In this document: in pieces, positions 25,512 to 33,886 of the stretch
How positions within the stretch are numbered: the first letter of the stretch is position 1
Layout: each line of letters begins with the position of its first letter
Origin: Sulfitobacter sp. OXR-159
GTDB lineage: Bacteria > Pseudomonadota > Alphaproteobacteria > Rhodobacterales > Rhodobacteraceae
Direction of reading: 5' to 3'
Assembly: GCF_034377145.1 (NCBI RefSeq)
Contig: NZ_CP139712.1
Coordinates: forward strand, 1 to 64,000
Length of the DNA stretch: 64,000 nt
Notes under the pieces: generated by a model
The model's database searches: none
What the model was told of the DNA's origin: nothing
What the model saw: the letters and a program-made list of their open reading frames with translations, nothing else
Made by a program: the position numbers and the translations under genes

Positions 25512-27290
25512 CTGGGCTACCTCGAACAGGCCTTCCCGATCCATGCGCAAAAGCTGGTCGAGATCGACGGCAACATGGTGGCCGAGCCGTTGCGCGATGA
25601 GACTGGCGCGCTGGTCGTCTCGCGCGAGGCGCTCGCTTTGCGTGACGCGGCCATGATGGAGTTGATGACGCTGGCGCCGATCCCCTCGGCCCTCGATCAA
25701 ATCCTCTGGGCCTTTGGCGACGAGGCTGTCGCGGAGGTCACGGGCCGTTCGATCCGGCCACTCAAGGCCGAAGATGGCCATCTCTTCATCGAGAAGCGCG
25801 CCGCCAGCAGCAATTCCTCCGAGACCCAAGCCTTCATGGACGGCGAAAAGGATATCCTGATCTTCTCCGATGCGGGCGGCACGGGCCGATCTTACCATGC
25901 GGCCCAAACGGCGAAGAACCAGAAACGGCGGCGGCACTACCTGCTGGAGCCCGGCTGGCGCGCCGATGCGGCCATCCAGGGGCTCGGCCGCACGCATCGC
26001 TCTGCCCAGGTCAGCGCGCCCTTCTTCCGGGTCTGCACCTCGGATGTGCATGGTGAGAAACGCTTCACCTCAACTATAGCCAAACGCCTCGACCAGCTGG
26101 GGGCCTTGACGAAGGGTCAGCGCGAGACCGGCTCGCAGGGCATGTTCCGGGAGGAGGACAATCTCGAAAGTCCGATCGCGCGGGCGGCGCTGCGTGGGTA
26201 TTTCGCCGATCTTGCCGCCGGGCGCGCTGAGGCGATGAGCTACGAGAACTTCACCGACTGGACCGCCCTGCGGCTGATCGACAAGGACGGTGTGCTTCTC
26301 GAGGAGCTTCCCCCGATCCAGCGGTTTCTGAACCGGGTGCTTGCCCTTCCCATCCACATGCAGAACGCGCTCTTTGCCGAGTTCATGCGCCGGATCGCTG
26401 ATCAGACTGAACGGGCGCGCGCGGCGGGCACGCTCGATCTCGGCGTGGAAACCCTGCGCGGCGAAAGGATCGAGCAGGTCTCCACGGAGGATCTCTGGAC
26501 CTGCCCGAAATCCGGCGCCGTGACGCGGATCATCGGACTTGAGGTGACGGACCCAGTGTATGTCCTGGGCGCCGAAGCGGCCATATCGCGCAATCCCGAC
26601 AAGCTGCCGATGGTCAATCGCGCCTCCGGTCGCGCGGCGCTGATCTCGGCGCGCCCCATGCAGATGTACGATGAGGATATTGTCACGCTGATGCGCAAGG
26701 CGGTGCGGCCAAACGGGTCGAACTACTTGGAGGAGACGCGGTTCGTCTCTTCGGCCTGGGAAGACATCGGAAGGCCCGAGTTTGCAGGGCTTTGGGATGA
26801 CGAGGCTGCGTCCCTGCCAAAAACCACCACGACCAAGCTCTACCTGCTGACCGGGCTGCTGCTGCCGATCTGGAAGGATATTCCGACTACGAATGAGCGC
26901 ATCTACCGCGTCACGCCGGACGGGGCGACCGCCATGATCGGGCGCACGCTGAGCGAGGAAGGGGCAGCCGCGTTGCGCGCCCGCTTCCTCGTTTCCAACC
27001 CGCAAACACCGCAGGAGATGTTAACCGCCGCCCTCGGCACCACCGCGCCTGTCGATCTGGGCCGCGGTCTCACCCTGACCCGTCGCCGTGTCGCAGGCGA
27101 GATGCGCCTTGAGTTGTGCGGCGTAGACAGGGGCATGATTGAAGGTCTCAAGGCCATGGGCTGCTTTACTGAGATCATCGCCTTCCAGCTGCGGGTGTTC
27201 CTGCCGCATGGGGACGGGATCGACACGGGAAGCATTCTGGCCCGGATCGTGGGGCAGCGAGCCGCAAGAGCGGCAGAACAAGCCGCCTGA
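25512..27290 (+). pseudogene. SNO helicase gene, segment 3 of 3
   Basis: These 592 codons carry the C-terminal helicase half: LGYLEQAFPIHAQKLVEIDG, the ALDQILWAFGDEAVAEVTGR box, FSDAGGTGRSYHA, and the motif-VI-like GWRADAAIQGLGRTHRSAQ. The frame is in phase with segment 2 (…RDYV) across the RIT element. No frameshift or stop is seen. An ATG at 25446 inside the RIT repeat opens a 614-codon frame that fuses a short repeat-encoded leader to this half, so it might still be expressed as a separate fragment. Confidence 0.9.
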
Positions 27291-27411
27291 AAAGTCAAAG
27301 CGGGCTTCCGGTCGGGCGTCGCGGATCTGGATTTCACCGGTCTGCGCTTTCGGGGCGCGGGCAGACCAATGCCACGCTCAGCCCCCCAACTTCAGATGAG
27401 AGGACAGACCC

Positions 27412-27798
27412 ATGACCAATCCCCAGATCGACTATGCCGCAATGGCGGCTCAGTGGCGCGCAGAGCGTGAAACCACCTTGAAGGCATCCCGCACGGAGCT
27501 GCTCGCGCAACTACGTGCGCTTGGCATCAGCGGGGTCACTGCCGAATACGAAGGCTATGGCGACTCCGGCAATGTCGAGGATGTGACGGTGCAGCCTGCA
27601 GAGGTCCAACTGCCTGAGCCGCTTGCCACAGAGGTTGGCGACTTCGCCTGGTCGCTCGCCTATCACCATCACCCGGGGTTCGAAAACAACGAGGGCGGCT
27701 ATGGCACGCTGACCTGGGACATAGCACTAGACAGCATCATCCTCGATCACGCGGACCGCTATGTCGAATGCTCGCACAGCTATGACGAGGGGCTTTGA
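27412..27798 (+). CDS. DUF6878-like hypothetical protein
   Basis: The 128-aa acidic protein begins with IDYAAMAAQWRAERE and has a conserved-looking centre YEGYGDSGNVEDV, then FAWSLAYHHHPGFENNEGGYGTLTWD, cut here as shorter motifs. I associate this pattern with DUF6878 from plasmid modules; the assignment is from memory. The function is unknown. The next gene begins one base after its stop, so the two are cotranslated. Confidence 0.7.
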   Translation: MTNPQIDYAAMAAQWRAERETTLKASRTELLAQLRALGISGVTAEYEGYGDSGNVEDVTVQPAEVQLPEPLATEVGDFAWSLAYHHHPGFENNEGGYGTLTWDIALDSIILDHADRYVECSHSYDEGL

Positions 27799-27799
27799 G

Positions 27800-28261
27800 A
27801 TGGCCCATCCGCTTCATCATGCTGAAAGCTCTGCCCGGAAATTCGGCGGGGTGCCGTCTGACTATCAGTCTGTGCACGATTGGTTCGATGCCTCGAAAGA
27901 GCACCTCGCGCTCTTCACGCACCGCGCCATGCGTCACCATGCGCAAGGCCTGTTCGAGGCCGAACGGGTTTTTGGCCTGACACTGACCAATAGTGCGGGC
28001 CGCGACATCCCCGTGCGCTGGATCGGCGAGCAGCATATCCGTGAAGACTGCCAGGGCCGCATCCCGAGCATGGCGGACTGGCTGCGACGGATACAGCCTG
28101 AGCCATGGATGGCCAATGGCCACATCGACCGGCATTCCGGCGATGAGCCCTGCGGCGACCCAAGGGTTGCCTGGGCCTCCGAGGTCGCCGCCGGAAGAAC
28201 GGTTCTTGGCCTGAAGGATTGGATGGCGGCGCGCGCGACGCAAGCCACGCAAGGTGCCTGA
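27800..28261 (+). CDS. DUF6915-like hypothetical protein
   Basis: The 153-aa protein begins MAHPLHHAESSARKFGG and continues VHDWFDASKEHLALF, HRAMRHHAQG and GEQHIREDCQGRIPSMADWL. I recall that pattern from DUF6915. It is rich in histidine, including paired HH residues that could bind a metal. The ATG at 27800 starts one base after the preceding stop and is preferred to the upstream in-frame start at 27761. The function is unknown. Confidence 0.7.
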   Translation: MAHPLHHAESSARKFGGVPSDYQSVHDWFDASKEHLALFTHRAMRHHAQGLFEAERVFGLTLTNSAGRDIPVRWIGEQHIREDCQGRIPSMADWLRRIQPEPWMANGHIDRHSGDEPCGDPRVAWASEVAAGRTVLGLKDWMAARATQATQGA

Positions 28262-28296
28262 CAGCTCTCGGCCGTTGGCCAAACAAATGCTGCATG

Positions 28297-28322
28297 GAAG
28301 CCCAGTTGGACGACCGGGCTTC
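28297..28322 (+). terminator. Hairpin after the DUF6915-like gene
   Basis: GAAGCCC (28297-28303) pairs with GGGCTTC (28316-28322) around a 12-base loop. A short T-rich stretch follows. It could be a weak terminator between the DUF6915-like gene and the gene at 28362. Confidence 0.55.
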
Positions 28323-28361
28323 TTGCGTCGTTTCCCCACCATTCTTCTTGAGGAGGTTCGC

Positions 28362-28664
28362 ATGAAACTCGATGAAATCAAGGCGGCCGTTGATGCCGGC
28401 CAGACCTTGCATTGGGCGAATACCGGCTACGTTGTCCACAAGGACCGGCTCGGTCAGTACCTCATCACCTATGTGCCGAATGGTAGCTGCATCGGTCTGA
28501 CCGACCGGGGCGGGCACCGGTTGAACGGAAAAGAAACGGAGTTCTTCGTCGCGCAATCGAAGGACGCCGCAGAAAATCCGGGCAACCAATCAAGACCAGA
28601 CGGGCAGGGGAGGAGCGTAGCACCCGGAGGCGCGGGGGCATTCCCACTCGGACGGCAGCTTTGA
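28362..28664 (+). CDS. Small hypothetical protein
   Basis: The 100-aa protein has a good ribosome site (GAGGAGG) before the ATG. The N-terminal 65 residues (LDEIKAAVDAGQTLHWANTG, LGQYLITYVPNG, IGLTDRGGHRLNG) look like a compact domain that I have seen on related plasmids but cannot name. The last 35 residues are low-complexity and glycine-rich, and may be read-through beyond the original stop. Confidence 0.65.
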   Translation: MKLDEIKAAVDAGQTLHWANTGYVVHKDRLGQYLITYVPNGSCIGLTDRGGHRLNGKETEFFVAQSKDAAENPGNQSRPDGQGRSVAPGGAGAFPLGRQL

Positions 28665-28788
28665 CCCGTGGGCGGGGCTGAAAGGAAAGCAGGCTTTCTG
28701 ATTTGTGATCCCTCAAGGGGTCGAGAAAGCAATCCCGGATGCGTTGGCAAAAACGTCAGGCACCGGCCAATCCAAAAGGAACCATCCC

Positions 28789-29517
28789 ATGTTCGCAGGA
28801 ACCCTCACCCGCAATGTCGAGACCGAAGCCGCTCAGTACACCGGCATGATCCACTCGAGGCGCTTTGACATCGCCATCCAGTTGGAGGCGCGGGCCAAGA
28901 TGTCTGAACGCAGCCCGGATTTTGACGTGACGGCAGTCAACAAATCAGGCCGCAAGGTGCGCATCGGCACGGCCTGGAACGAGACCGGCAATACCAGCGG
29001 CAACCCCTACATCTCGATGCAGATCGATGTCGGCTTGGGTCCGTTCCGGGTCAACGCGGTGCAGACGAAAGAGGCGCGCGCGGCCCAAAGCGGCGAATTT
29101 GAGATCATCCCGCTGGTCTCGAACGGCCTGATGAAATCCGGCTCGATCTCGGGCGAGCTCACCGCCATGGACGCCGACAACGCCTTCACCGGCTACATCG
29201 CCAACATGATGTTCGATCTGGAGTTCATGCTGATCGAGAACAGCTACAAATCCGAGGAGACCCACCCCGATTACCGGATCGAGGTCAGCTCGCCCCGGGG
29301 TAAACCAATCCGCGTCGGCTCGGCGTGGATGGCCAAAAGCAGCCGCACGGGCAATGACTACCTGTCGCTGCTGATCAACACGCCCGATGGCGACCTGCGC
29401 GTGAACGCCGTGCAGAACGAAGAACAGCGCGGTGGGCAGACCTTCTCGATCATCCCGTTCATCGACAGCAGTGAGCAGCCGCAGGACGCGGGTGCTGGGC
29501 TCTCGCTGGTCGCGTGA
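28789..29517 (+). CDS. Tandem DUF736 protein
   Basis: The 242-aa protein consists of two DUF736-like units. Unit 1 (about 1-115) has FAGTLTRNVET, FDVTAVNKSGRKVRIGTAWN, YISMQIDVGLGPFRVNAVQ and FEIIPLV. Unit 2 (about 120-235) repeats the order with YRIEVSSPRGKPIRVGSAWM, YLSLLINTPDGDLRVNAVQ and FSIIPFI. Typical DUF736 proteins are a single unit of about 100 aa and are common on alphaproteobacterial plasmids, with unknown function. The ATG follows an AAAAGGAACCATCCC leader. A terminator follows at 29551. Confidence 0.82.
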   Translation: MFAGTLTRNVETEAAQYTGMIHSRRFDIAIQLEARAKMSERSPDFDVTAVNKSGRKVRIGTAWNETGNTSGNPYISMQIDVGLGPFRVNAVQTKEARAAQSGEFEIIPLVSNGLMKSGSISGELTAMDADNAFTGYIANMMFDLEFMLIENSYKSEETHPDYRIEVSSPRGKPIRVGSAWMAKSSRTGNDYLSLLINTPDGDLRVNAVQNEEQRGGQTFSIIPFIDSSEQPQDAGAGLSLVA

Positions 29518-29550
29518 TTAGCGTTTGAGACTGAACGAGCTAAACCGATA

Positions 29551-29582
29551 GGGGAGTCGTGGTGACACGGTTCCCCTTTTTC
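29551..29582 (+). terminator. Terminator after the tandem DUF736 gene
   Basis: GGGGA (29551-29555) pairs with TCCCC (29572-29576), with an inner CGTG/CACG stem, followed by a run of T. It marks the end of the plus-strand accessory module. The next 170 bp hold no gene that I can support. Confidence 0.7.
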
Positions 29583-29749
29583 TGTGCTGACAGGGTGTAG
29601 ATACGCACTTGAGTTTGTTGAGTACCGAACCGACCTACTGTGGTTCTCAGGATCATGCGCCGCCGTTGCCTCACGTCTAAAACGACCATCCGCCACAGTC
29701 ACTCGGTTCCAACCTGGTTCACATCATACAATGAGGATAACAGCGGATT

Positions 29750-30226
29750 TTAACGTTGTCGTTGAAGGCTGCGGCGCAACGCACGGTTGCCCTCGTTTGG
29801 GTCATCCTCTCCAGGGTGTTTTCCCCCGCCCTTCCAGTCGTCCGACACGAGCCATTCCTCGAAATAGATCAGCCAGAGGTGGGTCCAGGGGATGATGGTG
29901 AGGTCCAAACGTTTGCTGGCGTCCCATTGTCCGGTCCCGGGCAGATAGAGACAGAGCCGATCCGGGTCATGGTAGATATGCGGCAGGTCGCGTTCACCGG
30001 CGAGCAACCTCAGGGCAGGATCTACGACACGAACATCCGGCGTCCCGTCCCTTTCGAGGACAAGGGTGACCTGGTACGTCCGGGAAAGCGGCGTAGGTTG
30101 TGCGTGAAAATGCCATTCCAACCGGCGCGGACCGAGCACCCCCTCGCCGGCTACTGTCTTGGACTTCCGCAGGAACAGGTACTGCTGGGGCAGTGTCAGC
30201 GGGTTTCTTGTGGTCGAGCCCGCCAT
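29750..30226 (-). CDS. E2-like conjugating enzyme of a short type II CBASS
   Basis: The 158-aa protein looks like an E2-only CBASS protein: VVDPALRLLAGERDLPHIYH leads to the active-site loop DRLCLYLPG, then the characteristic TIIPWTHLWLIYFEEWL and WKGGGKHP. C92 is the only cysteine in the protein and fits the catalytic position. In known short type II systems the E2 attaches to or activates the CD-NTase without E1 or JAB partners, and none is present here. It lies 5 bp after the CD-NTase gene and is the last gene of the operon. Confidence 0.82.
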   Translation of the reverse strand: MAGSTTRNPLTLPQQYLFLRKSKTVAGEGVLGPRRLEWHFHAQPTPLSRTYQVTLVLERDGTPDVRVVDPALRLLAGERDLPHIYHDPDRLCLYLPGTGQWDASKRLDLTIIPWTHLWLIYFEEWLVSDDWKGGGKHPGEDDPNEGNRALRRSLQRQR

Positions 30227-30231
30227 CGCGC

Positions 30232-31431
30232 CTAGTCCCCGAAAAACTCGTTCTTGGGAACGGGCGTCGAAGCGGCCGATTGTTGGGTGGTGAGGCCAAC
30301 ACCCGCACCAAGCACGAGAGCGCCCGTCTTCCGCCCCTCGTTCAGCGCGTCCATCCGCCGGTTCATTGTTCGGGCAACAAGTTTGTCACCCAGGCTGTCC
30401 TTCATGGAGCCGACAATGGCGTCTAGGCCGACGAGGTCACGAAGGGACTCAAAATCCGCAAGCGCCTTGCTATGCCATTTGTAGAAGGCTTCGACCCGCG
30501 CGGGTTCTTCATTCCATCGCTCGGCAAAATTCTCGCCGTTGGTGGTCTCGTTCAAGACCGCGTAGATCTGGCGGCCATTTACCAGAGGCCGCTCGATGAA
30601 GACCGGCATCAGGCGGATCGTGTCGATCAGCACCTCGAGTTCGTCGGCGAAAACATGACGCCTGACACACATCTCGTAGGATCGCATGGCCAGGGTTGTG
30701 ATGATGATCGAGATCGGCGCGATCTCCTCCTGAACATGCAGGAATTCCAGATCCCGGTGACGCTTCAGGAGCTGCACGGTCCGCCGCAGAATGCCCTTGA
30801 CGGACTGACGTACCGGGAAAGGTTCTGTCGTCGCCGCATCGCGCTGTGCCGCGATGATCGACTGCGTCATCCTCGGGACCAGGGCCGCCCTTTCGTCGAA
30901 TAGGGCTCGATAGGCCCGAGGATTTGTAGCATGCCAGTCCCGTAGCTTGCGATCGGGCACCAGCTCACCGCCGTTCATGCAGTTCGGATTGGCAATGGTC
31001 GGGGAGATGTCGAGGTGAAAGTCACCGGCGTAGTTCAGGCGCCAGCAGCGCTTCTTTTCTTCCAGGATCGACGCGTAATAGGCGTGTTCGCGCAGGCGCT
31101 GGCCGATCGCAGCCTTTAGGCGTGCCGGTGCGATTTCTGGGCCGAGGCCAAGGATAAAACTGATCAGGTCGACATCGAACTCGTCGCGTCCGATCGGTTT
31201 GATCGAGGTCCCTAGTGCGCCAGAGCCGTGCAGGTAGACATGGAGGGAAGCAAGCATCGGGTCGCTCGATCCGGCCAACCAATCCGCGACCGCCTCGTAG
31301 CTGGTTCGGGCTTTCTCGAACTGGGTTTGGGTCCATTCCAGCTCCTGGCAGATTTCTTCGAGGATCGTGAAGACCTGCGCCCGCCGCTGAATGGCGGTAT
31401 CGGTGAGGGTGTGCGAGAAGATCTGGTTCAT
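30232..31431 (-). CDS. CBASS CD-NTase (cGAS/DncV-like nucleotidyltransferase)
   Basis: The 399-aa enzyme should make a cyclic nucleotide signal after phage infection. The polymerase-beta-like core shows HGSGALGTSI (G69, S70), the metal-binding pair D86-x-D88 (DEFDVDL) and a third Asp, D141 (FHLDISP). The length fits CD-NTases. The C-terminus is NEFFGD, ending Gly-Asp rather than in the bare Gly of well-studied conjugated CD-NTases. The start overlaps the capV stop by four bases. The product nucleotide cannot be assigned. Confidence 0.88.
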   Translation of the reverse strand: MNQIFSHTLTDTAIQRRAQVFTILEEICQELEWTQTQFEKARTSYEAVADWLAGSSDPMLASLHVYLHGSGALGTSIKPIGRDEFDVDLISFILGLGPEIAPARLKAAIGQRLREHAYYASILEEKKRCWRLNYAGDFHLDISPTIANPNCMNGGELVPDRKLRDWHATNPRAYRALFDERAALVPRMTQSIIAAQRDAATTEPFPVRQSVKGILRRTVQLLKRHRDLEFLHVQEEIAPISIIITTLAMRSYEMCVRRHVFADELEVLIDTIRLMPVFIERPLVNGRQIYAVLNETTNGENFAERWNEEPARVEAFYKWHSKALADFESLRDLVGLDAIVGSMKDSLGDKLVARTMNRRMDALNEGRKTGALVLGAGVGLTTQQSAASTPVPKNEFFGD

Positions 31432-32414
31432 GCCGCGTTCCGTTCGAGTTGATGCATGGGCACGAACGGCTCGGCAGGTTGCTGGAAGAAGATGGGGGTC
31501 AGGGTGGGGCTCGCGTGCCGGGCGCTCGAAGCGCCAAGCCCCTTGAGCCTCTGGATCTTGGTGGTGTCGTCGAGGGAAAAGAAACCGTCCGGCACGCTCG
31601 GCGAGTACCGGTGAACAGCCGTCCGGTCATGCGGATCACCTGTCAGATGACGGGCAATGCCGAGCGCACCGCGAGACTGACCGTCCATGAGAAGGCTGAG
31701 AGCCTTCAACCCGAGGCCGGCTTTTCCGGGGGATTCAGGCAGCATGTAGACCTCGTCGACGCAGCCGAGGCTCAGGATGTGCAATTCCTGCGAAGACCAG
31801 CCGAGCATCGAAATCGCTTCGACGGTCGCGACGCCTACCGGATTGTTGCACCAAGTGCCGCCATCGAGAAGCCCGACATCATCCACCGTCTTGTGACGCG
31901 CGAAATAGGTTGGAGCGGCCGACGTCGCCATCGCGGCGTCGAGGGCCGGCTTCCGGTAATCCTTTGTGAGCCGCGGATGATGCGACGTCTTGTAGATGTA
32001 GACGCTGCGCTGGTCGGCATCCCAGGCCGGGATCAGCAGCCGGGTCTCCGCTTCGCCGATGAGCTTGTCGCCAAGGACGGCGTGGAGCTCGTCCCTAAGC
32101 GTCGATGCCTCGTGCTTCGGCTTGACCAAGTGACGGAAGGCCGCACGCGCATCCCGGGCCTTTTGCCCGAGCCAGCTCTTGTCTCCCGCTTGCCCGAAGA
32201 TCGTCGGCCCGCGATTTTCGTAGAGTTCGAGGAGGGTCTTGGCCTTGATGCCGAGGGCTAGGCCGATCGCGAGAATACCCCCGGTTGACGTTCCCGCAAT
32301 CAGGTCAAAGTAGCGGCCAATCGGTTCGTCCAGGTCTTCTTCCAAACCCGCCAGAAAGGCCGCCGGTTGGGTGCCTTTGATGCCGCCACCATCGATGCTT
32401 AGGATACGTCTCAT
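31428..32414 (-). CDS. capV: CapV, patatin-like phospholipase effector of CBASS
   Basis: The 328-aa patatin-like lipase has the oxyanion motif GGGIKG (9-14), nucleophile elbow GTSTGG with S43, and the catalytic DGG (D184). In CBASS such effectors degrade the inner membrane when activated by the cyclic nucleotide made by the partner CD-NTase. It is upstream of and overlaps the CD-NTase gene (ATGA). Its own start overlaps the stop of a 35-codon frame. Confidence 0.9.
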   Translation of the reverse strand: MRRILSIDGGGIKGTQPAAFLAGLEEDLDEPIGRYFDLIAGTSTGGILAIGLALGIKAKTLLELYENRGPTIFGQAGDKSWLGQKARDARAAFRHLVKPKHEASTLRDELHAVLGDKLIGEAETRLLIPAWDADQRSVYIYKTSHHPRLTKDYRKPALDAAMATSAAPTYFARHKTVDDVGLLDGGTWCNNPVGVATVEAISMLGWSSQELHILSLGCVDEVYMLPESPGKAGLGLKALSLLMDGQSRGALGIARHLTGDPHDRTAVHRYSPSVPDGFFSLDDTTKIQRLKGLGASSARHASPTLTPIFFQQPAEPFVPMHQLERNAA

Positions 32415-32518
32415 GATGCACCTCGCTCTTCGAGGGTTGGCTCAGCCAGCCCACCATCAGGCAGTACGACGATGCTCTGAAACCTTGGTGTCAGCTCGCC
32501 CGTAAACGGTATCTTCAT
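32411..32518 (-). CDS. 35-codon ORF coupled to capV
   Basis: An ATG at 32518 opens a 35-residue frame (starting MKIPFTGELTPRF, with IVVLPDGGLAEP in the middle) whose TGA overlaps the capV ATG by four bases, exactly like the capV/CD-NTase junction. The ribosome site is weak (GAAAG). I do not recognise the peptide. It might be a real small CBASS-linked protein, a leader peptide that couples translation to capV, or the end of a lost gene. Confidence 0.45.
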   Translation of the reverse strand: MKIPFTGELTPRFQSIVVLPDGGLAEPTLEERGAS

Positions 32519-32570
32519 GGCTGCTTTCTCGTTTCTTTGCCTGTTGAGCGTTTCTTGGCGTGACTTGAAG

Positions 32571-32680
32571 GTTTACAAATTTGCCTTCCGTTTGGCCTCA
32601 TGTTACAAAATAGGGACAAAAGGCCGCGCTTTAAAGCGTTGTAGTTTACAAAAAATCAATCATATGGGTGAAATGTAAAC
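32571..32680. promoter_or_regulatory. Repeated TTTACAAA half-sites between CBASS and the XRE gene
   Basis: GTTTACAAAT (32571), GTTACAAAAT (32602), GTTTACAAAA (32644) and an inverted copy, ATGTAAAC (32673-32680), lie in the roughly 180 bp between the divergent CBASS operon and the XRE-ImmA gene. They are likely binding sites for the XRE regulator and could control both directions. The region is AT-rich, as expected for promoters. Confidence 0.55.
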
Positions 32681-32699
32681 CACCCACTGGGAGGACGCT

Positions 32700-33761
32700 A
32701 TGATTGGCAAGAGACTCAGAGGAGCCCGGGCGGCATCTGGCCTTTCGCTCCGTGCACTTTCCGATGCCATGGAGAACAAGGTGTCCGCTCAAGCCATAGG
32801 CAAGTACGAGCGCAATGAAGACATGCCCGGATCGGGCGTGCTGCTGAGTCTTGCCCGAGCACTCGAGGTCTCTGTGGATTTCCTACTGAGCGATGACGAG
32901 CTTGAGTTGGAGGGCGTAGAGTTTCGCAAGTCAGCCAGCTCGTCGGCCAAGGAGATCGCGACGATCGAAGCCAAGACGCTCAATATGGTTGAAAAGTACC
33001 TGGCTGTCGAAAGCTTGCTGAATCTTTCGAGCCAGGAGTGGGATGCCCCGCACGAAGCGCCCTACTGGGTGACCGATGTTCGTGATGCCGAGGACGCGGC
33101 TCGAAACATGCGTGCCTCTTGGCAGCTTGGTCATGACCCGATTCCAATGCTTGCCGAACTCCTCGAGGAGCACGGGATCAAGGTGTTGTCTCTGGACGTT
33201 GATCGGATCGATGGCCTTGCGGCCAAAGTCCGTCGAAAAGAGCATCACTCCGCGCGGGTGATCATGATCAAGAAGAAGACCTGGTCTGAACGGAAGCGCT
33301 TCAGTTTAGCTCACGAACTGGGCCACATGGTTCTTAAGGTCGCCGAAGGGTGCGATTCAGAACGCGCCGCAAATCGATTTGCTGGTGCGTTCCTCGTTCC
33401 GGCAGAAGTGCTACGGCAGGAGATTGGTGCCCGCAGAACGGACATAAGCATTGGTGAGCTCATTAGTCTGAAGGATCGGTTTGGCGTCAGCATTCAAGCG
33501 CTGACGTATCGATGCAAGGATTTGGAGATCATCAACCAGGCAACATTTGCGCGCCTTTTCAAGGTCTATAAGCAACGAGGTTGGCGGGATGAGCCGTTCG
33601 AGGAGCCGAATTCCATTCCTTGGGAACGAGAAGAACCGGACCGCTTTCAAAGGTTGTGCTTTCGTGCCCTCTCCGAGGGGTTGATTGGGTTGTCTCGTGC
33701 GGCTGAGCTTCTCGAAATACGAGTAAAAGAACTGGAAGAACGTTTGGACCACATGGCATAG
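32700..33761 (+). CDS. XRE-family regulator with ImmA/IrrE metallopeptidase domain
   Basis: The 353-aa protein has an N-terminal helix-turn-helix (LRGARAASGLSLRALSDAM, YERNEDMPGSG), a linker, and a C-terminal IrrE-like zinc peptidase with FSLAHELGHMVL (about residues 200-211) and ERAANRFAGAFLVP. Such proteins act as antitoxins or damage-responsive repressors, often beside a PIN or other toxin gene. Here a truncated PIN frame follows. A GGGAGG ribosome site precedes the ATG. The TTTACAAA repeats upstream are its likely operator. Confidence 0.87.
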   Translation: MIGKRLRGARAASGLSLRALSDAMENKVSAQAIGKYERNEDMPGSGVLLSLARALEVSVDFLLSDDELELEGVEFRKSASSSAKEIATIEAKTLNMVEKYLAVESLLNLSSQEWDAPHEAPYWVTDVRDAEDAARNMRASWQLGHDPIPMLAELLEEHGIKVLSLDVDRIDGLAAKVRRKEHHSARVIMIKKKTWSERKRFSLAHELGHMVLKVAEGCDSERAANRFAGAFLVPAEVLRQEIGARRTDISIGELISLKDRFGVSIQALTYRCKDLEIINQATFARLFKVYKQRGWRDEPFEEPNSIPWEREEPDRFQRLCFRALSEGLIGLSRAAELLEIRVKELEERLDHMA

Positions 33762-33768
33762 TCGCTGT

Positions 33769-33886
33769 GTGCAAGTTCTTGTTTCTGATACCTCCGTCCT
33801 GATCGACATCGAGAGAGCCTCGCTGACAGCGAGGCTCTTTGACCTCCCCTATGATTTTGTTGTTCCAGATATTCTTTATGAAGCGG
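33769..33886 (+). pseudogene. Truncated PIN-domain toxin
   Basis: From a GTG start, about 38 codons read VLVSDTSVLIDIERASL and then FVVPDILYE, which is the first strand and helix of a PIN nuclease with its first acidic residue (SDTS). After about 33886 the match stops and the DNA changes to an iron-transporter gene fragment. The partner regulator upstream is intact. The toxin therefore seems to have been removed by a deletion or insertion that joined unrelated DNA. Confidence 0.65.

Noticed and set aside
25383..26051. An upstream extension of the primase-helicase frame to 26051
   Set aside because: It would run through the RIT repeat and across the target junction into SNO segment 3. The ATG at 25382 with its leader inside the repeat mirrors the start of recombinase A.
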